Positions 7,975-16,794 are shown, counted from the stretch's first letter. The stretch is DNA of 64,000 bases from Castellaniella sp047971665 (GCF_047971665.1 NZ_JBKEAA010000003.1:15662-79661); one strand, 5' to 3'. Notes: a model not told the origin generated them from the letters alone. Made by a program: numbers and translations.

Positions 7975-9152
7975 AGGCATTCCTCCCATTCATCGGCGGC
8001 CTGGGAATCGTACACGATGCCGCCGCCCACACCGAATTCCGCCTGTCCATCGCGCAATTCGATGGTGCGGATGGCGACGTTGAGCGAAAAATCCCCGTCC
8101 GGTGCCAGCCAACCCACACTGCCGCAGTAGATGCCGCGGCGGCGCGCCTCCAGCGTCCGGATTGCCCGCATGGCGGCGATCTTTGGCGCCCCGGTCACCG
8201 AACCGCAGGGAAACAGGGCACGCAGCACGTCGGCCAGCGGGATGTCCGGCGCCTTGGCCTCGATGGTGGAGGTCATCGTCCAGACCGAAGGGTAGGCCTC
8301 CAGGCTGAACAAGGCTGGGACATGCACGCTGCCGGGCACGGCGATGCGACCCAGGTCGTTGCGCAGCAGATCCACGATCATCAGGTTCTCGGCGCGGTTC
8401 TTGGCGCAGCGTTGCAGGGTCTCGGCGGCCTGCCGGTCACGAGCGGGATCGGCATGGCGCGGTGCGGTGCCTTTCATCGGCCGTACCCGCAGCTGGTCTC
8501 CTTCGCGGGCCACGAACAGTTCGGGCGACATCGACAGCACCCAGCGGTCGCCGTCGCGGATGCAGGCCGCGTGGGCAATGGGGTGCTGGCCCGACAAGTG
8601 GGCGTAGACATGTACCGGGTCCAGCCCGGCTGGCCAGTCCAGGTGCAGCGGCAGGGTGTAGTTGATCTGGTAATAGTCGCCCTGGGCGATACCGGCGCGG
8701 ATGATGTCGATGGCCTGGGCGTGGTGATCGCGGGAGATGGCGGGCCGAGGGCGCGGATGCCAGGGCGGCATGTGGTGCCGGCCTCGGGAGGCCGGACCGG
8801 TTGCGTTTCGCGGTCCGTCGGATCGCCGTTCGGCGCCGGCGTGAATCAGTGCCGTCATGCGGGGAAGGCGATCATGCTGCTCGTGATCGACCGCATCGGC
8901 CGTCTCCGGCCCGAACCATTCGCCCAGCTCGTAGTCCAGCAGCAGCGCGATCCAGCGGCCCGCCCGCCGGGCGGTCTCGATGGCATCCCAGGCGGCAGGA
9001 AGCTCGGCGCGGCGATGCACCGTGATGCGCGCTACCGGGTCGAGCAGTCGCAGTGACTCGCCCGTCAGCTGATTCTCGAACAGGCAATGCGTGGCGCGGC
9101 CTTCGTGCCGCGTGAACCCGTGTTCATGCCTGGAACTGCCCGGCGTGCTCAT
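7944..9152 (-). CDS. pabB: Aminodeoxychorismate synthase component I
   Basis: Converts chorismate plus ammonia to aminodeoxychorismate for folate synthesis. The 402-residue protein is a short PabB, with the chorismate-binding signature motifs GDYYQINYT (near residue 180), SMSPELF, PMKGTAPRH with the active-site lysine, NLMIVDLLRNDLGR and CGSVTGAPK, ending with GVGGGIVYDS. The fully present lysine motif favours PabB over anthranilate synthase TrpE. The ATG overlaps the uvrA stop by four bases and its 3' end overlaps pabC, so uvrA-pabB-pabC form one coupled minus-strand operon. No glutaminase partner (PabA) is in the window. Confidence 0.93.
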   Translation of the reverse strand: MSTPGSSRHEHGFTRHEGRATHCLFENQLTGESLRLLDPVARITVHRRAELPAAWDAIETARRAGRWIALLLDYELGEWFGPETADAVDHEQHDRLPRMTALIHAGAERRSDGPRNATGPASRGRHHMPPWHPRPRPAISRDHHAQAIDIIRAGIAQGDYYQINYTLPLHLDWPAGLDPVHVYAHLSGQHPIAHAACIRDGDRWVLSMSPELFVAREGDQLRVRPMKGTAPRHADPARDRQAAETLQRCAKNRAENLMIVDLLRNDLGRIAVPGSVHVPALFSLEAYPSVWTMTSTIEAKAPDIPLADVLRALFPCGSVTGAPKIAAMRAIRTLEARRRGIYCGSVGWLAPDGDFSLNVAIRTIELRDGQAEFGVGGGIVYDSQAADEWEECLWKARILNPD

Positions 9153-12100
9153 GCCAGGAATTCTGCCAGGATGCGGCCGGTATGCGTGTCGCCTGCGCGG
9201 AGTTGTTCCGGACTGCCTTGGGCCACGACGCGGCCGCCCTGATCACCGCCTTCGGGGCCCAGATCGACGATCCAGTCGGCCTCGGCGATGATGTCCAGAT
9301 TGTGTTCGATGACCACCACGGTATGACCCGCGTCCGCCAGACGGTGCAGCACACGGATCAGTTTTTCCACATCCGCCGTCGACAGGCCGACAGTGGGCTC
9401 GTCCAGCACATACAGCGTGTGAGGGATGCGCGAGGCGCGGCCGGTGCGCAGCACCCCCTCATCCAGATGCGCCTTGGTGAGTTCCGTGACCAGCTTGATG
9501 CGTTGGGCCTCACCGCCGGACAGCGTGGGCGAAGGCTGGCCCAGCGTCAGGTAGCCCAGGCCCACGTCCTGCATCAGTTGCAGTGCGCGCGCGATCCGGC
9601 GATGTGCGGAAAAATGGCCGATGGCATCATCGACTTCCATGCGCAGGACATCGCCCGCACTGCGTCCGTTCCATTGCACGCCCAGCGTTTCCTGGTTGAA
9701 GCGAGCGCCGTGACAGGCGTCGCACGGGACTTTCACATCCGGCAGGAAACTCATCTCGATGGTCCGCATGCCCTGGCCTTCGCATTCGGGGCAGCGGCCA
9801 TCACCGGTATTGAAGGAAAAGCGCGAGCCCGTCCAGCCGCGCAGTCGTGATTCCCGCGTGCCCGCGTAGAGTTTGCGAATATCGTCCCAGAAGCCGACGT
9901 ACGTGGCGGGGCAGGAGCGCGGGGTTTTGCCGATGGGCGTCTGGTCGACTTCCAGCACCCGGTCGACGGCTTCCCAGCCCCGGATCGTCCGGCAGCCCAG
10001 CCAGGCCCCGGGGTTGAGCCGGTTGCCGACCCGTTGGGCCAGATTGTCCAGCAGCACGTCGCGCGCCAGCGTCGATTTGCCTGAGCCCGACACACCGGTG
10101 ATGACGTTCAGCCGCCCCAGGGGGATGCGGGCATTCGCCTGGCGCAGGTTGTGTCGTGTGGCATCCACGATCTCCAGGCTGGGCGTGGCCGCATCGACGA
10201 CGCGCCGGCCGTTCATGGGGTGGACCAGAGGCTCTCTCAGGTAACGCCCGGTGATCGACGCCGGGTTGCGGGTGATTTCCTCGACCGTGCCCTGGGCCAC
10301 GACCATGCCGCCTCGTATACCAGCGCCCGGTCCGATATCGATCACGTGACCGGCGCGGCGGATGGTGTCCTCGTCGTGCTCGACCACGACCAGGGTGTTG
10401 CCGTTGCCTTCCAGCCGGGCCAATGCATCCAGCAGGATGCGGTTGTCGCGCGGGTGCAGGCCGATCGTGGGCTCGTCCAGGACGTAGCAGACCCCCTGCA
10501 GATTCGAACCCAGCTGTGCCGCCAGACGGATGCGCTGGGCCTCGCCGCCGGACAGGGTGGGCGCTGCGCGATCCAGGGCCAGGTAACCCAGCCCTACGTC
10601 CATCATGAAATCCAGACGGCCGCGAATCTCAGTGAGGATATCGCGGGCGATCTCGGCTTCGCGGCCCTGGGCGGCCAGGCCCAGAAAGAAGCGTTGCGCG
10701 TCGCTGACGGGCATCGAGGCCAGTTGTGCGATCGAGCGGTCACGCCAGCGGAAGGCGCGGGCCACACGGTTCAGCCGCTGACCCTGGCATTGAGTGCAGG
10801 GCTGCGGCAGGCCGGTGGTCTCGTCCAGCCAGACGGATTCCTCGCCGGTCTGGTCTTCGGTAAAGCCTGTGAGTTGCAGGCCGGTGCCGAAGCAGCCGGG
10901 ACACCAGCCATGACGCGAATTGTATGAAAACAGCCGCGGGTCGGGCTCCGGGAAACTGGTGCCGCAGTTGGGGCAGGCGCGTTTGATGGAAAAAGTCAGC
11001 AGTCGTGGATCCGGTGCCAGGCCAGCGGCGCGGCGGGCCTCGATCGTGGCCGGGCCGGGGGCGGTCAGGCCGGCCAGCACGCGGAAGCTGCCATGACCCA
11101 GCGCCAGGGCGCCGCGCACGGCATCGCGCAGACCCGCCTCGTTGCGGGCGTCCACGATCAGGTCGCTGACAGGCAGTTCGATGGTGTGTTCCTGGTAGCG
11201 GTCCAGGCGCGGCCAGGGGCTGACCGGAGTGAAGACGCCGTCCACGCGCAGGTGCGTGTGACCATGCGAGGCTGCCCATTTCGCCAGATCGGTGTAATAG
11301 CCCTTGCGCGCCACCACCAGCGGGGCCAGCAGGCCGATATGCTGGCCCGCATGGTCGCGCAGCAGTTGCGCCACGATCTGTTCCGGCGTCTGGGGCGCGA
11401 CGGGGATGTCGCAGTCGGGGCACATCTGGGTGCCCAGGCGCACATACAGCAGGCGCAGGAAATGGTGGATCTCTGTCATGGTGGCCACGGTGGACTTGCG
11501 TCCGCCGCGGCTGGTGCGCTGTTCGATGGCCACGGTGGGCGGAATGCCATAGATTGCATCCACGTCCGGTTTGCCTGCCGGCTGCACGATGGCGCGGGCG
11601 TAGGCGTTCAGGGATTCCAGGTAGCGCCGCTGGCCCTCATTGAACAGGATATCGAAGGCCAGGGTGGATTTGCCCGATCCTGATACGCCGGTAATGACGG
11701 TGAAGGCGTCGCGTGGAATGCTGACATCGATGCCTTTCAGGTTGTGCTCGCGGGCATTCAGGATATGGATGTCGGGACTGGCGGATACGGGTGTCGCATG
11801 CGCGGCAGGCTCTCGCAGGATGAGCGCAGAGCCGTTGGCGGCCTCCGCTTGCGGGTGTTTTCCGTTCTGTGCTTCGTAAGGATTTGAGGTATCGGGAGCG
11901 GTCCGGTGTTCCGGCGAGATCTGCCGCACATAATCGGCCAGTGCCTGGCCGGTGTGGGAATCCGGGTGGCGCATCAGATCTTCCGGGGTGCCTTCGGCCA
12001 TGATGCGCCCGCCCTGGTCGCCGCCTTCCGGGCCCAGATCCACGATCCAGTCGGCTGCGCGGATCACATCCAGGTTGTGCTCGATGATCAGCAGGGAGTG

Positions 12101-14869
12101 GCCCGCCGCCAGCAGTTTGCGAAAGGCCCGCATCAAACGGGCAATATCGTCGAAATGCAGCCCGGTGGTGGGTTCGTCGAACAACAGCAGACTGCCCTTG
12201 AGCGCGCCTTGGGGCGCGCGTGAACGCGCGGCCTCGGCCAGGTGGCCGGCCAGTTTCAGGCGCTGGGCTTCACCGCCCGACAGTGTGGGCACCGGCTGGC
12301 CCAGGCGTACGTATTCGAGGCCGACATCGGCCAGAGGCGCCAGCCCCCATTGCACGTCGCGCAGCCCCTTGAAGAAGTCCAGCGCCTCGCTCACGGTCAT
12401 GTCCAGGACCTCGTCGATCGAGGCGCTGCGGCCCAGGTGTTCGATGCGAACCTCCAGGACCTGGGGACGGAATCGGTGACCGTCGCAGTCCGGACAGCGC
12501 AGGTACACATCCGACAGGAATTGCATTTCCACATGCTCGAAGCCGGTACCGCCGCAACCAGGGCAGCGGCCATCGCCCGTGTTGAAACTGAAGGTGCCGG
12601 CCGTGTAGCCGCGTTCCTGCGACAGAGCGGCGGCGGCGAACAGTTTGCGGATGGCGTCGAAGGCGCCGACATAGCTGGCGGGGTTGGAACGCGCCGTCTT
12701 GCCGATGGGCGTCTGGTCCACCATCACGACGTCGGCAATTCTTTCGGCGCCCAGCAAGGCGGCATATTCTCCGGGGGCTTCGGTAGAACGGCCGAGATGT
12801 TTCAGCAGCGCAGGGTAGAGCACGTCCTGCACCAGTGTGGATTTGCCTGATCCGGACACGCCGGTCAGGCAGACCAGCCGCCCCAGCGGCAAGGAAAAAT
12901 CGACGCGCTGCAAGTTGTTGGCGCAAACGCCTTGCAGCAGCAGGCGTGGGGTGCCGTCCTGAACTTGCAGGGGGCGAGGAGGCTCGATGCGCATCCGGCC
13001 ACTGAAATAGCGGCCCGTCAGCGTATCGGCGATGGTCAGTTCGTCCGGTGAGCCATCGAAGACGATCTGCCCGCCGCGTTCGCCCGGACCCGGACCGATG
13101 TCGAGGATGCGGTCGGCAGCGATCATGACCTGGGGGTCGTGCTCGACCACCACCAGGGTGTTGCCATGATCGCGCAGCCGGTGCATGACCTGAACGATCC
13201 GGTGGATGTCGCGCGGATGCAGACCAATGGACGGCTCATCGAGCACGAAAAGCGTATTGACCAGAGAGGTGCCCAACGCTGTGGTCAGGTTGATGCGCTG
13301 GACCTCGCCGCCCGACAAGGTGCGGCTCTGGCGATCCAGCGACAGGTAGCCCAGACCGACGTCGCAGAGGAAACGCAGCCGTGCGCGGACTTCGTCCAGC
13401 AGCTCGGTCAACGCCTCGTCCAGCGAGCGCCCGAGCTCGATCCTGTCAAACCAGTCGCGCACACGCTCGATGGGCAGGCGCATCAGGTCGTGCAGGCCCA
13501 GGCCGGGGAGGGCCGCCAGCTGTTCAGGTGTCCAGCCCGCATGCACGGGCAGGAAGCGCGGCGTGCCGGGGATCGGGGCGTGATCCTGCCCCAGGCGCCA
13601 CAACGTGGCATCGGGCTTGAGCCGTGCCCCCTTGCAGTGCGGACATGGTGTGTAGCTGCGGTATTTCGACAGCAGCACCCGCACATGCATCTTGTAGGCG
13701 CGCGACTCCAGCCAGTCGAAAAAGCGTTGGGCGCCATACCATTGATGTTTCCACGCGGCACGGCCGCCTTTCCAGTCGGACGCGCCGCCAATCACCCAGT
13801 CGCGCTCCGCAGGCGTCAGGTCGCGCCAGGGCGTGTCCAGCCGGACGCCGGCCTTGGGGGCGTAGCGCTCCATCTCGACCTGGCATTCCTTGTAGCTGGT
13901 GGTCTGCCAGGGCTTGATCGCGCCGTCGCGCAGGCTGCGTGTCTCGTCCGGCACGACCAGGCCGTAGTCGATGCCCATGACCCTGCCGAAGCCGCGACAA
14001 TGTTCGCAAGCGCCCAGCGGGGAGTTGAACGAAAAGGTGCTGGGCAGCGGGGTACTGTAGTCGATGTCGCATTGCGCGCAATGCAGGCCTGCGCTGAAGC
14101 GCCAGTCTTGTTCTTTGTCTTGGTCGTCGAACAGCGCATGGACAGTGATCCGGCCATTGCCCTGGCGCAGGGCGGTTTCCAGCGCTTCGTCCACACGCGC
14201 CGGCTCGGCATTGGCCAGCCGGAAGCGATCCTGCACGACATGCAGCACGCGCCGGCTGGCGTCGCTTGCCTTGCGCGTCGCGCCTGTCTGCTGATCGGCG
14301 GTTCCGGCGGCTGGGTCATCCTGACGGTGAATCCGGGTATAGCCTTGTTGTTCGAGGAATCCGCGCACCTCGTCTTCGGTGAAATTGGCGGGCACCGAGA
14401 CGGGAAAGGTGATCACCAGCCGCGGATCGCGCGCTGCGCACAGGCCATCCAGTTGACACCGGATGCCGGCAGGATCGTCGCGCGTCACCAGGCGCGCGCA
14501 CTGGCGGCAGTGCAGGTGGCCGGCGCGGGCGTAGAGCAGTTTCAGGTGATCGTTCAATTCCGTCATGGTGCCCACGGTGCTGCGTGAATTGCGCACCGGG
14601 TTGATCTGGTCGATGGCAATGGCCGGGAGGATGCCTTCGATGCGATCGACCTGGGGCTTGTCCATGCGATCCAGAAACTGGCGCGCATAGGGCGAGAAGG
14701 TTTCCACGTAACGCCGCTGGCCTTCGGCGTACAGCGTATCGAAAGCCAGTGAGCTCTTGCCGGAGCCGGACACGCCGGTGACCACCAGAAGTTTTCCGGT
14801 GTCGACCGTCAAGTCCAGGTTTTTCAGGTTGTTCTGGCGGGCGCCAAAAATGCGGATGGGTGCGTTCAT
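9149..14869 (-). CDS. uvrA: Double-length excinuclease ABC subunit A with four ATPase domains
   Basis: UvrA is the DNA damage sensor of nucleotide excision repair and normally has about 940 residues with two ATPase domains, acting as a dimer. This protein has 1906 residues and reads as two UvrA units in one chain. GVSGSGKS Walker A motifs lie near residues 32, 670, 1060 and 1590; all four are intact, and four signature motifs follow (SGGEVQR in the first, SGGEAQR in the others) with DEP Walker B segments. Four CxxC-x19-20-CxxC zinc modules are also present. A polar linker near residues 995-1045 joins the halves. The halves are clearly diverged, so this is not a recent duplication. ATG 14869 was preferred over one eight codons earlier because MNAPIRIFGARQNNL is the family N-terminus. 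Confidence 0.93.
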   Translation of the reverse strand: MNAPIRIFGARQNNLKNLDLTVDTGKLLVVTGVSGSGKSSLAFDTLYAEGQRRYVETFSPYARQFLDRMDKPQVDRIEGILPAIAIDQINPVRNSRSTVGTMTELNDHLKLLYARAGHLHCRQCARLVTRDDPAGIRCQLDGLCAARDPRLVITFPVSVPANFTEDEVRGFLEQQGYTRIHRQDDPAAGTADQQTGATRKASDASRRVLHVVQDRFRLANAEPARVDEALETALRQGNGRITVHALFDDQDKEQDWRFSAGLHCAQCDIDYSTPLPSTFSFNSPLGACEHCRGFGRVMGIDYGLVVPDETRSLRDGAIKPWQTTSYKECQVEMERYAPKAGVRLDTPWRDLTPAERDWVIGGASDWKGGRAAWKHQWYGAQRFFDWLESRAYKMHVRVLLSKYRSYTPCPHCKGARLKPDATLWRLGQDHAPIPGTPRFLPVHAGWTPEQLAALPGLGLHDLMRLPIERVRDWFDRIELGRSLDEALTELLDEVRARLRFLCDVGLGYLSLDRQSRTLSGGEVQRINLTTALGTSLVNTLFVLDEPSIGLHPRDIHRIVQVMHRLRDHGNTLVVVEHDPQVMIAADRILDIGPGPGERGGQIVFDGSPDELTIADTLTGRYFSGRMRIEPPRPLQVQDGTPRLLLQGVCANNLQRVDFSLPLGRLVCLTGVSGSGKSTLVQDVLYPALLKHLGRSTEAPGEYAALLGAERIADVVMVDQTPIGKTARSNPASYVGAFDAIRKLFAAAALSQERGYTAGTFSFNTGDGRCPGCGGTGFEHVEMQFLSDVYLRCPDCDGHRFRPQVLEVRIEHLGRSASIDEVLDMTVSEALDFFKGLRDVQWGLAPLADVGLEYVRLGQPVPTLSGGEAQRLKLAGHLAEAARSRAPQGALKGSLLLFDEPTTGLHFDDIARLMRAFRKLLAAGHSLLIIEHNLDVIRAADWIVDLGPEGGDQGGRIMAEGTPEDLMRHPDSHTGQALADYVRQISPEHRTAPDTSNPYEAQNGKHPQAEAANGSALILREPAAHATPVSASPDIHILNAREHNLKGIDVSIPRDAFTVITGVSGSGKSTLAFDILFNEGQRRYLESLNAYARAIVQPAGKPDVDAIYGIPPTVAIEQRTSRGGRKSTVATMTEIHHFLRLLYVRLGTQMCPDCDIPVAPQTPEQIVAQLLRDHAGQHIGLLAPLVVARKGYYTDLAKWAASHGHTHLRVDGVFTPVSPWPRLDRYQEHTIELPVSDLIVDARNEAGLRDAVRGALALGHGSFRVLAGLTAPGPATIEARRAAGLAPDPRLLTFSIKRACPNCGTSFPEPDPRLFSYNSRHGWCPGCFGTGLQLTGFTEDQTGEESVWLDETTGLPQPCTQCQGQRLNRVARAFRWRDRSIAQLASMPVSDAQRFFLGLAAQGREAEIARDILTEIRGRLDFMMDVGLGYLALDRAAPTLSGGEAQRIRLAAQLGSNLQGVCYVLDEPTIGLHPRDNRILLDALARLEGNGNTLVVVEHDEDTIRRAGHVIDIGPGAGIRGGMVVAQGTVEEITRNPASITGRYLREPLVHPMNGRRVVDAATPSLEIVDATRHNLRQANARIPLGRLNVITGVSGSGKSTLARDVLLDNLAQRVGNRLNPGAWLGCRTIRGWEAVDRVLEVDQTPIGKTPRSCPATYVGFWDDIRKLYAGTRESRLRGWTGSRFSFNTGDGRCPECEGQGMRTIEMSFLPDVKVPCDACHGARFNQETLGVQWNGRSAGDVLRMEVDDAIGHFSAHRRIARALQLMQDVGLGYLTLGQPSPTLSGGEAQRIKLVTELTKAHLDEGVLRTGRASRIPHTLYVLDEPTVGLSTADVEKLIRVLHRLADAGHTVVVIEHNLDIIAEADWIVDLGPEGGDQGGRVVAQGSPEQLRAGDTHTGRILAEFLA

Positions 14870-14901
14870 CCCGCCATCATAATCCGGCCGCAAGTGTTGT
14901 T

Positions 14902-14943
14902 GCCGTGCGCGGCCCGCCGTTGTGTCGGCGGGCCGCGCACGGC
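14902..14943. repeat. Perfect 18-bp inverted repeat in the uvrA divergent region
   Basis: Positions 14902-14919 and 14926-14943 are exact reverse complements separated by the six bases ttgtgt. The arms are almost all G and C. No T-run follows on either strand, so it does not look like an intrinsic terminator. It lies 33 bases upstream of uvrA and 92 bases upstream of the small basic protein gene. Confidence 0.85.
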
Positions 14944-14982
14944 GGGCAATCGCATGCGGATTCCCGGATTCGGGGAAAACTT

Positions 14983-14991
14983 TGCTAAAAT
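14983..14991 (+). promoter_or_regulatory. Extended -10 promoter for the small basic protein gene
   Basis: TGCTAAAAT is an extended -10 element (TGn followed by TAAAAT), 43 bases before the ATG at 15035. The -35 region is poor, as is usual for extended -10 promoters. Confidence 0.5.
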
Positions 14992-15034
14992 GGCACGTTT
15001 TGCTTTCAAGCCCGCCTTACACCAGGAGATTTAC

Positions 15035-15163
15035 ATGGCAGAAATCAAACGCACGCGGCGCAACACCCTGGAGCGCCGTTGCCTTGGCAAGGCTTTCAAG
15101 CGTCTTTTCGTGCGCTCGCCCAAGGGTGTCTTCAAGATGCTCGAAAAGGTCAAACGCGCCTGA
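15035..15163 (+). CDS. Small, strongly basic protein of unknown function
   Basis: A 42-residue frame with a good ribosome site (AGGAG at 15024-15028, six bases before ATG). It has its own extended -10 promoter upstream and an intrinsic terminator at 15213-15246, so it looks like a complete monocistronic unit. Fifteen residues are Lys or Arg and only three are acidic. The N-terminal part (KRTRRNTLERR) and a middle amphipathic stretch suggest nucleic-acid or ribosome binding, but this is inference. It has one cysteine and no zinc motif. I do not recognise the family. The frame is open further upstream, but no good start is visible there. Confidence 0.7.
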   Translation: MAEIKRTRRNTLERRCLGKAFKRLFVRSPKGVFKMLEKVKRA

Positions 15164-15212
15164 ACGTCTGACGCCATCGGCCGTATTGTTTATATACAAT
15201 TCGGCATCAGGG

Positions 15213-15246
15213 AAACCACGGACCTGCTGGTTCGTGGTTTTTTTTT
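15213..15246 (+). terminator. Intrinsic terminator after the small basic protein gene
   Basis: Arms 15213-15224 and 15229-15240 pair over 12 bases (one G-T wobble) around the loop tgct, and the transcript runs into nine T in a row (15238-15246). Confidence 0.9.
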
Positions 15247-15294
15247 GCAGCTATCATGAGTTCGTAAATTGGAAACAAGAAGGAGCCTTCTTGC

Positions 15295-16260
15295 ATGGCT
15301 TGCTGGCGCCATCTGTTCTCCGTCATCACTCCTACCTACAACCGCGCGCGCACGCTGGATCGTGTTTATCATTCACTGCGGGAGCAGTCCTTTCAGGATT
15401 TCGAATGGGTAGTCGTGGATGACGGCTCGACGGATGCCACCCGGACCCTGATCCAGGGGTGGCAGCAGGAATCCAGCTTTCCGATCCGTTACGTCTGGCA
15501 ATCCAATCAACATAAGAAAACAGCCTTCAACAACGGGGTGCGTCATGCCCAGGGCGAATGGCTGGTGGCCATCGACAGCGACGACGAGCTCGACCCCAAT
15601 GCCCTCTATCACATGGCGGGGGTCTGGGAGCAGATCCCTCATGCCCAGCGTGGACGCACTGTGGCGATCACGGGGCTGTGCGCGCGTCCGGATGGCCGGA
15701 TCGTGGGCGACATGTATCCCCGGGATGTCATGGACGTGTCCTCGCTGGACATGACCTTTCGCTATCACGTCCGGGGTGAAAAATTCGGCTGCTTGCGCAC
15801 GGATGTGCTGCGTCAATTCCCTTTTCCCGAGGACATTCCCGGTTTTGTCCCCGAAAGTCTGGTCTGGCGAGCCATTGCCCGGGCCGGCTATCTGACCCGT
15901 TTCGTCAATCAGGTGTTCCGCGTGTATCACGACGAGGCGGGCAGTCTGTCCCAAGAAGGACGGTCGGCCGAGAGCGGCCGTCATGCGCTGGGTCTGTGGC
16001 TGCTGGCGCATGACACGGTGGAACATTGTCTGGGCTGGTTCCGCTATCAGCCAGCCTCCTTTTTCGGGGCGGCGATCCGCTACACTCGTTTTGGGCTGCA
16101 CTTGCGCGCGCAGCGTGTGGCTCGTCCCGCCGGGCGGTGCCTGAGCCACTGGGAATCGCGCCTGCTGGTGGCGGCCATGTGGCCGGCCGGGGTCGCGATG
16201 TATGTGCGTGACCGTTTTCGTGACGCGACGATGCGGGGCAAGCATCCGATGGCGACCTGA
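15295..16260 (+). CDS. Family 2 glycosyltransferase
   Basis: A 321-residue GT-A fold transferase with no membrane segment. The N-terminus has the nucleotide-sugar motif SVITPTYNRARTLDRV and VVVDDGSTD near residue 42, followed by the metal-binding DSDDELD near residue 97. The acceptor-side region has GEKFGCLRTDVLRQFPFPED and W-rich stretches. The C-terminal 90 residues are Arg-rich. Sugar donor and acceptor cannot be inferred, and no polysaccharide genes surround it, so it may be an orphan cell-surface glycan gene. A GGAG-type site (AAGGAG at 15280-15285) precedes the ATG by nine bases. Confidence 0.9.
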   Translation: MACWRHLFSVITPTYNRARTLDRVYHSLREQSFQDFEWVVVDDGSTDATRTLIQGWQQESSFPIRYVWQSNQHKKTAFNNGVRHAQGEWLVAIDSDDELDPNALYHMAGVWEQIPHAQRGRTVAITGLCARPDGRIVGDMYPRDVMDVSSLDMTFRYHVRGEKFGCLRTDVLRQFPFPEDIPGFVPESLVWRAIARAGYLTRFVNQVFRVYHDEAGSLSQEGRSAESGRHALGLWLLAHDTVEHCLGWFRYQPASFFGAAIRYTRFGLHLRAQRVARPAGRCLSHWESRLLVAAMWPAGVAMYVRDRFRDATMRGKHPMAT

Positions 16261-16319
16261 CGCCACTCATGGGTGTGGCATCTCTCCCCATGTCGCGGCT
16301 TGCATGCCCCCCCCGATTC

Positions 16320-16363
16320 GCCCGGACACGGGTCAGTCCGCAGGGACTGACCCGTGTCCGGGC
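16320..16363. repeat. Perfect 20-bp inverted repeat
   Basis: Arms 16320-16339 and 16344-16363 are exact reverse complements with the four-base loop gcag. The repeat contains the stop codon and last codons of the minus-strand gene that starts at 16794. It lies between two convergent genes and could stop transcription in both directions, although no T-run follows. The core (GGACTGACCCGTGTCC) resembles short mobile palindromes seen in other Burkholderiales; this is from memory. Confidence 0.85.
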
Positions 16364-16794
16364 TCATCCCGTAGCTCGAAAGGGAGGAGGTCTGTCAGGG
16401 TGTCGGTCCAGGCGACTTCTTCGCCCTGGGCATCAACCTTGATGTAGCGGACGCCTTCCAGGTCGGAAAGCTGAATGGCCCAGAGAAACTCGCAATCCAG
16501 AGCCTGACCATCGCTCAGGTCCAGTCCTCCGGTATTGCCCAGGAACCGGGCTCCGGGGCCGCCCGCCTGAACGCGCGGCCGGTCGTCGGCCTCGCCCGCC
16601 GGGCCCAGCGGCAGGGCGAACAGCGCCCATTCATAACCGTCCTCGGGTTCGGACACGATTTCCGCGATGACGGGTTTGCCGAGATAGGCGCACAGCGCAT
16701 CGGCTGTGCGGCCCAGCAGGTCGGTTTCAGTGGGGGTGAATGCGAGAGGCAGGGGCATGGCAGGCAAGAGATCGGGGTCGCGGATGGTTGTCAT
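16333..16794 (-). CDS. Hypothetical protein
   Basis: A 153-residue protein I do not recognise. It has no signal peptide or membrane segment. It is acidic overall, with a glycine/proline-rich centre near residues 65-90, and a C-terminal half rich in tryptophan, aspartate and leucine (DCEFLWAIQLSDLEGVRYIK). The last eight residues are encoded by one arm and loop of the 16320-16363 inverted repeat, so the true C-terminus may have been created by insertion of that repeat. It is divergent from ettA across a 70-base gap and convergent with the glycosyltransferase gene. Confidence 0.65.
   Translation of the reverse strand: MTTIRDPDLLPAMPLPLAFTPTETDLLGRTADALCAYLGKPVIAEIVSEPEDGYEWALFALPLGPAGEADDRPRVQAGGPGARFLGNTGGLDLSDGQALDCEFLWAIQLSDLEGVRYIKVDAQGEEVAWTDTLTDLLPFELRDEPGHGSVPAD

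Noticed and set aside
9149..14869. The double UvrA as an assembly artefact or tandem duplicate
   Set aside because: The two halves are clearly diverged in sequence and linker, and the four ATPase sites each have distinct neighbouring residues, so it is not a simple repeat. Reads were not available, so the point remains open to checking.
14894..15034. A longer reading of the small basic protein gene starting upstream
   Set aside because: The added part covers the G+C palindrome and the -10 element, and the internal ATG has the good ribosome site.
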